Assembly: GCA_964604825.1 (NCBI GenBank) | Contig: CAZSAL010000065.1 | Span: forward strand, 1-11,673 | DNA from: CAZSAL01 sp964604825 | Lineage (GTDB): Bacteria; Elusimicrobiota; Elusimicrobia; 2-01-FULL-59-12 | Length of the DNA stretch: 11,673 bases | Direction: 5' to 3' | In this document: in pieces, positions 1-6,172 of the stretch | How positions within the stretch are numbered: the first letter of the stretch is position 1 | Layout: every line of letters starts with the position of its first letter | Notes under the pieces: generated by a model | The model's database searches: none | The model's input: only the letters and a program-made list of their open reading frames with translations | Told to the model about the DNA's origin: nothing | Made by a program: the position numbers and the translations under genes

Positions 1-120
1 CCTTCGGCTAATAATTCGAGACTAAAGGACCTGCTTGATTTTAGTGCTGTTGGCCCTCCATGTTTTGGGCCCCCGTGGCGAGGAAAATTTCAGGAGTTGA
101 ACTTTGGGCAACCTGGTTTA
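1..120. other. Non-coding edge downstream of the HdeD-like gene
   Basis: No convincing coding region is visible here. The segment lies downstream of the minus-strand HdeD-like gene, whose stop is at 121-123. It holds a short GC-rich inverted repeat (ggccc at 52-56 against gggcc at 67-71) that is too short and lacks a T tract, so I do not call it a terminator. A dispersed non-coding repeat or the far edge of a neighbouring gene cannot be excluded, because the window ends here. Confidence 0.4.
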
Positions 121-1401
121 TTATGAATTTTCTGCGAACTGGGAGTTGACCTGTTGGGCATAAACGCGGGGCCTGCGCAAAACGGCCTGCATGCTGCGTG
201 CGTAGTCCAGCACCAGTCCCGGCGTCCAGGCCATGGTCCGCGCGCGCTTATGAAGCTGGCCTGCAGCCCAGAGTTCAGGACACAGAAAAACTTTAAGAAT
301 GGACAGCAAGTTTTCCCCATCCCGCCGCAGCGCTCCTTCCAATGCCGTTTCCAGAGCATGAGCCACGGCAACGGAACAATTCCTGCGTGTGAGATTATAG
401 GTCGTGTCCTGTTTGTAGTTTTCCCAGAAAAGGCGCAGCCGTTCTTCATCAAAGTCGTAAAAATTAACCTGAATAGTGGATTCGCACCACTGCTGCGCTT
501 CAAAAGCGTATGACGGCTGAAATTTTCCCGGCACGTCGTTCTCGCAGGTGGCCAGCAGCGTCTGCCGGAACTGTTCGGGGGAACGGTCAATATCCATCGC
601 CGGATAATGACTGATGTAGAGATCAGGCTCAACTTCAAGAGCCGAATGCCCCGTGGAAATCACTCCCCTTTTATCTACGGCGGCAATGTAGCGGTCAACC
701 ACCGGCCTGTGGACCGCCTCCCGGATCGTTCCGGCGGCGGTCCAGACATGAACGACAAGCTTTCTCATCCGGGTTTGTCCCGCGTGTTTTGGAACAAAGT
801 TCAGGACCTTCGATCCCGGGTTCAGGAAAACAGGCACCGATACATACGCGGAAGTGCGGCGCAGCCGCAGCGCCATGCGGAATAGGTTCAGGCCCGAGAT
901 CATAAGGCCCGCGCCGATGCAGAAAGGCACGGTGCCGGCATAATGAGTCGGATAAGGTTCGAAAACGATGATCGCAAAAAGGATCTCCGCGATGCCGACC
1001 CATAAGGAAAGGCGCCAGCCTGGGAAGCGGACCACATGGGCTGTAACCGTCTGCAGGATTCCTTCCGTGGCGAAAGCGCTTCCGAAAAGAAGCGCCAGAA
1101 TCACATCGCTGAAGTGGTGAGGATCAATGATCAGCAGGCCGATGATGACGTAAATAATCCCCTTCATATTCCGCAGCTTGCCGCTGTAGCTCTGGCCTGC
1201 CGCCGTGAGGACGAGCGTGACCGCGCCGTCGATGACCAGGAGACATCCGAAAAACTTGAGCGGAAAGAAGATAACGCCGTCGAGCGCGTCAATACAAAGC
1301 GCTCCTCCGGCGATAATCCAGAAAAGTCCCACAGCCGCTATAGCGGCCCAGTATTTCTTGACGAACTCCAATCCCAGAAGGGATACGACGATCCGTATCA
1401 T
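121..1401 (-). CDS. HdeD/DUF308-type membrane protein fused to a permuted papain-like (NlpC/P60-like) domain
   Basis: The protein has 426 residues. Residues about 10-178 contain six hydrophobic segments separated by very short loops, with the paired-helix spacing and small-residue pattern of the HdeD (DUF308) family, whose E. coli namesake is linked to acid resistance. A basic stretch (about 175-182) follows, which suggests that the rest lies in the cytoplasm. Residues about 205-376 are soluble. They carry GHSALEV (His252) and, 90 residues later, RRNCSVAVAHAL (Cys342). A His before an NC-type Cys is the order seen in circularly permuted papain-like folds such as LRAT or permuted NlpC/P60 proteins, so a thiol hydrolase, peptidase or acyltransferase activity is possible. 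Typical HdeD proteins are under 200 residues, so the fusion is the notable feature. The ATG at 1401 has no Shine-Dalgarno sequence in its A/T-rich leader, but no better start precedes the first helix. The membrane half is recognised fairly well; the enzymatic assignment is inference. Confidence 0.8.
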   Translation of the reverse strand: MIRIVVSLLGLEFVKKYWAAIAAVGLFWIIAGGALCIDALDGVIFFPLKFFGCLLVIDGAVTLVLTAAGQSYSGKLRNMKGIIYVIIGLLIIDPHHFSDVILALLFGSAFATEGILQTVTAHVVRFPGWRLSLWVGIAEILFAIIVFEPYPTHYAGTVPFCIGAGLMISGLNLFRMALRLRRTSAYVSVPVFLNPGSKVLNFVPKHAGQTRMRKLVVHVWTAAGTIREAVHRPVVDRYIAAVDKRGVISTGHSALEVEPDLYISHYPAMDIDRSPEQFRQTLLATCENDVPGKFQPSYAFEAQQWCESTIQVNFYDFDEERLRLFWENYKQDTTYNLTRRNCSVAVAHALETALEGALRRDGENLLSILKVFLCPELWAAGQLHKRARTMAWTPGLVLDYARSMQAVLRRPRVYAQQVNSQFAENS

Positions 1402-1480
1402 TTGTTAATTATGGATAGTTGTTTCTGAGTGTAATATACTGAGCGAAGTATTCCACCTGATCACGCATTTGTCAATAAGA
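1402..1480. promoter_or_regulatory. Divergent promoter region between the HdeD-like and MFS genes
   Basis: This is the only spacer between two divergently read genes, so it must hold both promoters unless one is leaderless. It is A/T-rich compared with its surroundings. For the plus-strand MFS gene, taatat (1432-1437) or tatact (1435-1440) could be the -10 hexamer; no good -35 sits at standard spacing. For the minus strand, CATAAT (complement of 1408-1413) lies close to the start codon. The ten bases at 1401-1410 also occur exactly in the other divergent spacer, at 4371-4380. Promoter positions are guesses. Confidence 0.35.
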
Positions 1481-2611
1481 ATGAATAAACGTATTTTTTC
1501 GACTTTTACCCTGATTACCGTAGCTGCCATTTTCGGCCTGAGCTACGGATTGGCCGCTCCGCTTATTGCCGTTGATCTTTCCCGGCGCGGGTTCAGCGAA
1601 TTTTTGATCGGGCTCAACGCGGCCATGTACGCTCTGGGGGTTCTTCTTGTCGCTCCGTTTCTGTCGAACCTCTCCGCCGCGCTGGGTCCCCGCCGCCTTG
1701 TCGTTGCCGCGCTGGCAGGAAGCGCATTCCTGCTCGTCCTGTTCCCGCTGTTTCCGAATGTCTGGCTCTGGTTCTTATTCCGGATGAGTCTCGGCGTGGT
1801 TTGCGAAATTCTGTTCGTTCTGACGGAGAGCTGGACCAACGAATTGAGTGATGACCTCTTCCGGGGAAGGATCATGGCTATTTATACCGGAGCGCTTTCC
1901 CTTGGTTTTGCGGGAGGGCCGGCGATCCTTTCGGTTTTCGGAGCGGGGAAAACGGCATTTCTGACCGGAGCGGCGATAGCCGCCTGTCCGATTATTTTCA
2001 TGATCGGTCCCTGGCTTGAATCGCCGCCGGCAATTGTGGAATCCCCCGTGAAACCGCTGGCATACCTTCGCCTGGCGCCTCTTTCCATAGCGGCCACATT
2101 CTTAAACGGCGCTGTGGAAACTGCGGGCCTTTCTTTTCTGGTGCTTTATGCGACCCGCATGGGCTGGAGCGAAACATCGGGAATGCGCCTGGTCTCGACT
2201 CTCCTGGTGGGCGCGATTGTTATGCAACTGCCAATAGGCTGGATCGCGGACCGGGTTAACCGCAAGCGCTGGGCAATTATTCTCACCGTGCTCTGCACTC
2301 TTGGCGCCCTGGCATGGCCCCGGATGCTGGGAAATATCCCCCTTTCCTTTGCCATGATTTTCATCTGGGGAGGTCTGTTTGTAGGCATTTATACGGTGAT
2401 GTTAACCCTGGTCGGCAGCCGCTTCTCCGGCGGCGAGCTTATTGGAATTTACGCAGTCATGAGCGTTGCCTGGGGTCTGGGAGCCCTTGCCGGACCGGCG
2501 ACGGTGGGATGGGCGATGGAGAAAAGCCCGGTTTATGGCCTGCCGTATGCGGTGGCATTCGGATGCATGCTTCTGGCCGCATTTATGATGTTCAACCGGC
2601 GCGAGAGTTAA
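1481..2611 (+). CDS. MFS transporter, YcaD-like
   Basis: This is a 376-residue integral membrane protein with about twelve hydrophobic helices and no large soluble domain, normal for the major facilitator superfamily. Visible marks are the first-half sequence LTESWTNELSDDLFRGR (about 114-130), which resembles the ESWLN...RGR signature of YcaD-type transporters, and the second-half loop GWIADRVNRKR (253-263), a motif-A-like cytoplasmic loop. A central loop around 178-195 separates the two six-helix halves. Substrate cannot be read from sequence; small-molecule efflux or sugar/metabolite transport are both possible. I start at ATG 1481, where the natural MNKR N-terminus begins; an in-frame TTG at 1469 would add four residues. 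Neither start has a strong Shine-Dalgarno sequence. The stop is followed after 3 nt by the barrel gene at 2615, so the two are probably co-transcribed. Confidence 0.88.
   Translation: MNKRIFSTFTLITVAAIFGLSYGLAAPLIAVDLSRRGFSEFLIGLNAAMYALGVLLVAPFLSNLSAALGPRRLVVAALAGSAFLLVLFPLFPNVWLWFLFRMSLGVVCEILFVLTESWTNELSDDLFRGRIMAIYTGALSLGFAGGPAILSVFGAGKTAFLTGAAIAACPIIFMIGPWLESPPAIVESPVKPLAYLRLAPLSIAATFLNGAVETAGLSFLVLYATRMGWSETSGMRLVSTLLVGAIVMQLPIGWIADRVNRKRWAIILTVLCTLGALAWPRMLGNIPLSFAMIFIWGGLFVGIYTVMLTLVGSRFSGGELIGIYAVMSVAWGLGALAGPATVGWAMEKSPVYGLPYAVAFGCMLLAAFMMFNRRES
2603..2607 (+). promoter_or_regulatory. Shine-Dalgarno for the GTG start at 2615
   Basis: The purine run gagag lies inside the last codons of the MFS gene, 7 nt before GTG 2615. 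It supports this unusual start codon and suggests translation coupled to the upstream gene. Confidence 0.5.
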
Positions 2612-2614
2612 TAA

Positions 2615-3475
2615 GTGAACCGGTTGAAAGTGTGGACGGTTTTGTTTGGTCTTGCGGCTGCTCTGTGCGCGCCTGTGGCGGCAGCAGGTTCCGATGAGGA
2701 ATCGATACCAAGACAAGTAATCGCAGCCGACATCAGTACCATTGGCCGCAGCGACTTTGATTCAACGAACGGCTGGGGCGCCCGCCAGTCGGTTCTTGAA
2801 GGGAATATTTCCTTTCTCCAGCGCAACCCTGTTTCCGGGGGCCCGTGGTACTGGGGATGCGGCGCGCGCAGCGACATCTTTTCCTTCAGCAATCATGGGA
2901 CCTATCCGCTTAATCATCTGCAGGATTACGCCGGACAGTTCTCTCTCGAATACTTCGTGAAGTCGCAGCCTGCGGCCTCTTTGACGCTCTATCCGGGATT
3001 TTATTATGAAAACACCCCCACCTTGTCCGCATGGGACGTGCCGTTCGAACTGGTTTCCGGGATCCCGATCAGCTCGTCGATTGCGGGCGTCATTGGCGTT
3101 AACTGGGGACGGTTTTACTATCTTCCCGTTCCTATCGCCGGGTTCTCGTGGACTGTCAACCCGAAGGTCCGCGTGGATCTGGTTTACCCTAATCCCTCTC
3201 TGGTTGTGGAGCTGAAGAAAAATCTGGAAGCCCGGATCTCCGGAGAACTGATTGGCAGTGGTTACCGGACGGACGATATCCCCGGGAAATCGCATGTGGA
3301 ATATTTCGAATATCGCGTAGGGGCTCATCTGGCAACGAAGTTGAAACCGGGGCTGAAGCTCGAAGTTGGCGCGGGGTATTGCGTTGATCGGACTTTTGAA
3401 TTCCTGCCGGACCGCCTGACTTCCCGGACGGACGGCGCTCCCTTCGCTCACATCGGGTTGGAATGGGCGCGCTAG
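2615..3475 (+). CDS. Exported DUF6268-like outer-membrane beta-barrel protein
   Basis: The product has 286 residues and starts at GTG. Residues 1-24 form a signal peptide: a basic MNRLK start, a hydrophobic core, then PVAAAG with likely cleavage after the alanine run. The mature part has no hydrophobic helices. It alternates polar and apolar residues in many short strands rich in Tyr, Phe and Gly, for example near SLTLYPGFYYE and IGVNWGRFYYLPV, as expected for a transmembrane barrel. A segment near the end has a glycine-rich VGAGYCVDRTFEF pattern followed by a terminal AHIGLEWAR strand. Together these resemble DUF6268 proteins, an uncharacterised family of predicted outer-membrane proteins. 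Its role is unknown. It sits 3 nt behind the MFS gene, so inner- and outer-membrane steps of one export or uptake route are conceivable but unproven. It converges on mqnD with only 4 nt between stop codons. Confidence 0.75.
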   Translation: MNRLKVWTVLFGLAAALCAPVAAAGSDEESIPRQVIAADISTIGRSDFDSTNGWGARQSVLEGNISFLQRNPVSGGPWYWGCGARSDIFSFSNHGTYPLNHLQDYAGQFSLEYFVKSQPAASLTLYPGFYYENTPTLSAWDVPFELVSGIPISSSIAGVIGVNWGRFYYLPVPIAGFSWTVNPKVRVDLVYPNPSLVVELKKNLEARISGELIGSGYRTDDIPGKSHVEYFEYRVGAHLATKLKPGLKLEVGAGYCVDRTFEFLPDRLTSRTDGAPFAHIGLEWAR

Positions 3476-3479
3476 CCTG

Positions 3480-4352
3480 CTATACCATAGTCAAATCAGG
3501 AATGCCGGGAATCAGTTTTTCGGCGAATGCACGCTCATAAAGCGTGCGCAGGCCTTTTAAAACGTCCTTGCCCTGCTTGAGCGTATCTTCATTCACATAC
3601 ATGCCGACAAAACGGTCCGCAAGCGCGTTGTCCAATCCCCGTCCGAACTGGAGCGCATAGGCAATAGCTTTTTCCCGGTGAGCATTCGCAAATTGAATGC
3701 TGTCGCGCATCGCCTGGCTGATCTTTTGCGCAAGCGGCCTGCCAAGATCCTTCCGGACTATGTCCAATCCCAGCGGCAGAGGCAGACCTGTTTCCTGATG
3801 CCACCATTCACCCGCATCCCAGACTTTTTCCAGCCCGGAGTAGGCATAGGTCAGCTGCCCTTCATGAATAAGCAGCCCGAGGTCTACTTTTCCGGATTTA
3901 ACCTGATCTATAATCTGGTCAAATGGGACAAAAATGATTTCTACGTCGCCCATCGGCTTTTTGGAGAGCCATAGATAAAACACGAGAGTTGCAGTTGTCC
4001 ATTTTCCGGGAACGGCGATGCGCAGGGGCAAGTTCGCGGGTCCAGGTTCTATCAGACGGCCTTGAGCCTTGGGCCTGGCGCTTTTGCCAACCAGCATGGG
4101 CCCGTAGTTCCGTCCGACGCTTGCTCCGGAGGAAAGCAGCCAGTATTTGTCGCTCACGCAGGCAAAGGCATATGAGCTTACTGCCGTAATTTCAAATTCG
4201 CCGCGGAATGCACGTTCATTCAATCTCTGGATTTCTTCAATATGCTGCTGGATTTTATAGCCTGGAATCTGCACGTCTCCGGTATGGAACCCGTAATACA
4301 TGTAGGCGTCATCGGGATCAGGGCTGTGGGCAAGCGTCAATGTTTCTGGCAT
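3480..4352 (-). CDS. mqnD: 1,4-dihydroxy-6-naphthoate synthase (MqnD), futalosine menaquinone pathway
   Basis: MqnD converts cyclic dehypoxanthine futalosine to 1,4-dihydroxy-6-naphthoate in the cytoplasm, a late step of the futalosine route to menaquinone. The 290-residue protein has the two-lobed periplasmic-binding-protein-like layout of the family. The N-terminus reads AHSPDPDDAYMYY, the variant with SPDxDD that I recall from epsilonproteobacterial MqnD rather than the SPCPND form of Thermus. RIAVPGKWTTA (111-121) forms the substrate-binding loop. GLLIHEGQLTY (159-169) contains His163, the position of the catalytic base in Thermus MqnD. GEWWHQETGLPLPLG (181-195) is nearly diagnostic. Length is normal. 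The ATG at 4352 starts directly at the conserved N-terminus, although no Shine-Dalgarno sequence is seen in the A-rich leader. No other mqn gene lies in the window, so the pathway is split over the genome. Confidence 0.93.
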   Translation of the reverse strand: MPETLTLAHSPDPDDAYMYYGFHTGDVQIPGYKIQQHIEEIQRLNERAFRGEFEITAVSSYAFACVSDKYWLLSSGASVGRNYGPMLVGKSARPKAQGRLIEPGPANLPLRIAVPGKWTTATLVFYLWLSKKPMGDVEIIFVPFDQIIDQVKSGKVDLGLLIHEGQLTYAYSGLEKVWDAGEWWHQETGLPLPLGLDIVRKDLGRPLAQKISQAMRDSIQFANAHREKAIAYALQFGRGLDNALADRFVGMYVNEDTLKQGKDVLKGLRTLYERAFAEKLIPGIPDLTMV

Positions 4353-4406
4353 TTTTGTTTTTTTAGAACGTTTGTTAATTGTTTAATTATTATGGAAGAT
4401 AATTTT
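4353..4406. promoter_or_regulatory. Divergent promoter region between mqnD and the TPR gene
   Basis: This 54-nt A/T-rich spacer separates two divergent genes and should hold the mqnD promoter and probably that of the TPR gene. It contains TTTGTTAATT at 4371-4380 and attatgga at 4389-4396, both also found in the spacer at 1401-1415. I cannot place -35/-10 pairs with confidence. Confidence 0.35.
4394..4398 (+). promoter_or_regulatory. Shine-Dalgarno that fixes the TPR gene start at 4407
   Basis: ggaag lies 8 nt before ATG 4407. This selects 4407 over the in-frame ATG at 4392, which overlaps the motif, and over the much longer open frame from 4242, which would run through mqnD. The chosen start also leaves a clean signal peptide at the N-terminus. 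Confidence 0.7.
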
Positions 4407-5537
4407 ATGAAACTTTGCCCGCTTTTGCTGGCCTTGTGCGTTGTTCCGCTTTACGCCGATGGCCCCATGCCCTTTCCTCAGGACAAGTTTGATCAGGGGC
4501 TCTGGTGGCTGTATCAGGCGCAATATGACAAGGCCTATTCCGCAGTTGAACAGTTTACGCAGGATCATCCGGATGATCCTGCCGGCTATTTTTATCTCGC
4601 AGCCATTGACTGGTGGCATCTTGCTCAGGATATGGAATACGATCTCCCCGAAGTTTCTCAACGTTTCAGTGAAAATTACGAAAAGACAATAGCTGTTTCA
4701 AGAAAAGAATATGAACAGGCAAAGACGCAGCACGAAAAAGCGCTTGCCTGTTTTTACGCCGGCGGTGCGGAAGGGCTTCGCGGCCGGCGGTTGATCACAC
4801 TGGGTGACTGGGTGAGCGCTTATTTTGCCGGAAGGCGGGGCTATCGCCTGTTGAGACGCGCGATCAGATATGATCCCGAACTTTATGATGCCTACATGGG
4901 GCTTGGTATTTACGACTATTACACGGACACCTTGCCGAGAGTGCAGAGAGTCCTGGCATCGCTGTTCATCCATGGCAATAAAAAGCGCGGGCTGGAAGAG
5001 CTTCAACTCGCGATCGATAAAGGAAAACACGTTCACGTCGAAGGAAGGATGTTTTTGTTAGAGATTTATACTTACGAAGAACATGAACCGGAAAAAGCTC
5101 TGCCGATTGCTGAAGAGCTGGTTAAAGAGTATCCGAACAGCCCGGTTATGAGCCTTGCCGAGATTACGGCCCTTTACCAGATGCACAGGTGGGATGACGT
5201 CATCAGGGAATCAAATAATTTTCTCATGAAGTCAATAAATGAAACGCCGTATTTTCCGAAAAGAGGCGAGATGCCGGCTCTTTATCTGCTCGGAATTTCA
5301 CATTTCTGGGGCAAGTTTGACCTTGACGGTGCAATGAAGTATTTTGAAGAAATTCTCGATGCGCCCGATGACGGCAGTCGTTGGGTGACTTATGCATATT
5401 TGAGGCGCGGACAGATTGAGGATTTGCGCGGCTGGCGCGATAAGGCTGTCAGCGATTATAAAGAAGTGCTGAACAGGAAAGATTCCTGGGGTTCCCACAG
5501 GGAAGCGCGCGCATCACTCCAAACACCCTTCCACTAA
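4407..5537 (+). CDS. Exported tetratricopeptide-repeat-like protein
   Basis: The product has 376 residues. Residues 1-17 look like a signal peptide (MKLCPLLLALCVVPLYA, then DG), so it is probably periplasmic. The rest is nearly all helical with TPR-like spacing. A first helical pair runs from about 28-65 (YQAQYDKAYSAVEQF, then HPDDPAGYFYLA). A charged helix rich in Glu, Lys and Gln follows at about 88-112. A strikingly conserved-looking core spans about 117-215, with GGAEGLRGRR, then a repeat around DPELYDAYMGLGIYDYY, then a helix ending in HGNKKRGLEEL. More repeats lie at about 213-243, 246-272, 289-318 and 326-356. The core, with its glycines and tyrosines, looks like a specific binding site rather than a generic scaffold, but I do not recognise a named family. 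TPR proteins mediate protein contacts, so a partner in envelope assembly or transport is a reasonable guess. It is divergent from mqnD and convergent with the small barrel gene, with no operon partner in the window. Confidence 0.8.
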   Translation: MKLCPLLLALCVVPLYADGPMPFPQDKFDQGLWWLYQAQYDKAYSAVEQFTQDHPDDPAGYFYLAAIDWWHLAQDMEYDLPEVSQRFSENYEKTIAVSRKEYEQAKTQHEKALACFYAGGAEGLRGRRLITLGDWVSAYFAGRRGYRLLRRAIRYDPELYDAYMGLGIYDYYTDTLPRVQRVLASLFIHGNKKRGLEELQLAIDKGKHVHVEGRMFLLEIYTYEEHEPEKALPIAEELVKEYPNSPVMSLAEITALYQMHRWDDVIRESNNFLMKSINETPYFPKRGEMPALYLLGISHFWGKFDLDGAMKYFEEILDAPDDGSRWVTYAYLRRGQIEDLRGWRDKAVSDYKEVLNRKDSWGSHREARASLQTPFH

Positions 5538-5554
5538 CCTGCTCAGGGACAAAC

Positions 5555-5640
5555 AACGGCAGGAACTACAGGGCCGAGAAACGGCAGGAACGGGGCTGAA
5601 CTCGGCCCTCGGAACTGTCGTTACTGTAGTTTCTGGTGTT
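5555..5640. terminator. Nested stem-loop between convergent genes, candidate bidirectional terminator
   Basis: An inner 9-bp perfect inverted repeat pairs 5570-5578 (agggccgag) with 5601-5609 (ctcggccct). An outer arm pairs 5555-5571 with 5624-5640 in 14 of 17 positions, including aactacag against ctgtagtt. The structure fills almost the whole gap between the TPR stop and the barrel-gene stop, and its right arm touches that stop codon. There is no clear T tract, so it may stop polymerase only weakly or act as a 3-prime stabiliser. A 12-bp direct repeat (aacggcaggaac) lies within it at 5555-5566 and 5580-5591. Confidence 0.5.
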
Positions 5641-6139
5641 ACTTGAAGTAATACCTCACTCCTGCCGAACCATCCAGGTCTCCGGTGATGTTGGGGGCGA
5701 ACCGGAATACCGGAGCAATCTCTACGAAAAACTCGACCGGGGCGTTGTTCATCAGATAATCCAGCCCTCCGGGAAAACGAAAGCCGGCAGTACCGCCGTC
5801 TCCCGCTGTTACGCGCAGACCCGCGCCAAAATACACCGGCGCGCGGCCGTTCGAGGGATGCAGGTTGGACAAGAAGTGCCACAGATAATCGCTGTTGATT
5901 TCAAAATCGTTCCGGTGTCCCGCGGACCAGCCCATGGACAGGTCAACTGCCTGTTTTTGAGTGAACCAGTATTTGCCCGTAGCGCCGATAGGCGAACCCA
6001 TCATTGCTCCTATGCCAAAACTGCCGACTTCGCCCGCTTTGTTCGCCGGGACCAGATCCAGCGGCCCGGCGACTGCTGCGTTGATCGTTATGATGAAAGC
6101 CCCAAAAAACACAAACAGTATTGAATAAACTGATTTCAT
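5639..6139 (-). CDS. Small outer-membrane beta-barrel protein, DUF3996/BAPKO_0422-like
   Basis: The product has 166 residues. Residues 1-24 form a signal peptide ending AVA before GPLD. The mature part of about 142 residues suits an eight-strand barrel. The stretch FGIGAMMGSPIGATGKYWF (41-59), followed by AVDLSMGWSAG and DYLWHFL, matches the pattern I know from DUF3996, the family of Borrelia BAPKO_0422. In that family a G-G-P-G-G strand is followed by Kyw and an AlD...GW strand. The C-terminus GVRYYFK has the aromatic residue near the end that is typical of barrels inserted by the BAM complex. Start 6139 is chosen because an AAGGAG motif lies 6 nt upstream; an in-frame ATG at 6160 would add seven residues and lacks such a motif. 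It follows the PBP gene by 33 nt and is probably the last gene of the feo cluster, though its strong ribosome site suggests high expression. Function unknown; a structural or small-molecule pore role is possible. Confidence 0.8.
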   Translation of the reverse strand: MKSVYSILFVFFGAFIITINAAVAGPLDLVPANKAGEVGSFGIGAMMGSPIGATGKYWFTQKQAVDLSMGWSAGHRNDFEINSDYLWHFLSNLHPSNGRAPVYFGAGLRVTAGDGGTAGFRFPGGLDYLMNNAPVEFFVEIAPVFRFAPNITGDLDGSAGVRYYFK

Positions 6140-6145
6140 GATGTT

Positions 6146-6151
6146 CTCCTT
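6146..6151 (-). promoter_or_regulatory. Shine-Dalgarno for the small barrel gene
   Basis: The plus-strand ctcctt is AAGGAG on the coding strand, 6 nt before ATG 6139. It is the strongest ribosome site in the window and decides the start. Confidence 0.75.
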
Positions 6152-6172
6152 ATGTGCCATTCCGAAAGTATT

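Noticed and set aside
52..71. GC-rich inverted repeat as terminator of the HdeD-like gene
   Set aside because: The stem is only 5 bp with a 10-nt loop and no T tract.
90..638. Minus-strand open frame of 182 codons in another frame of the HdeD-like gene
   Set aside because: It lies within the His-Cys domain of the larger frame and has low-complexity shadow composition.
1469..1480. TTG start for the MFS gene
   Set aside because: It adds four residues and has no ribosome site; ATG 1481 gives a usual N-terminus. The difference is small and not certain.
4242..4406. Extended N-terminus of the TPR protein starting at 4242
   Set aside because: It would overlap mqnD on the other strand and hide a clean signal peptide; ATG 4407 has a ggaag ribosome site at proper spacing.
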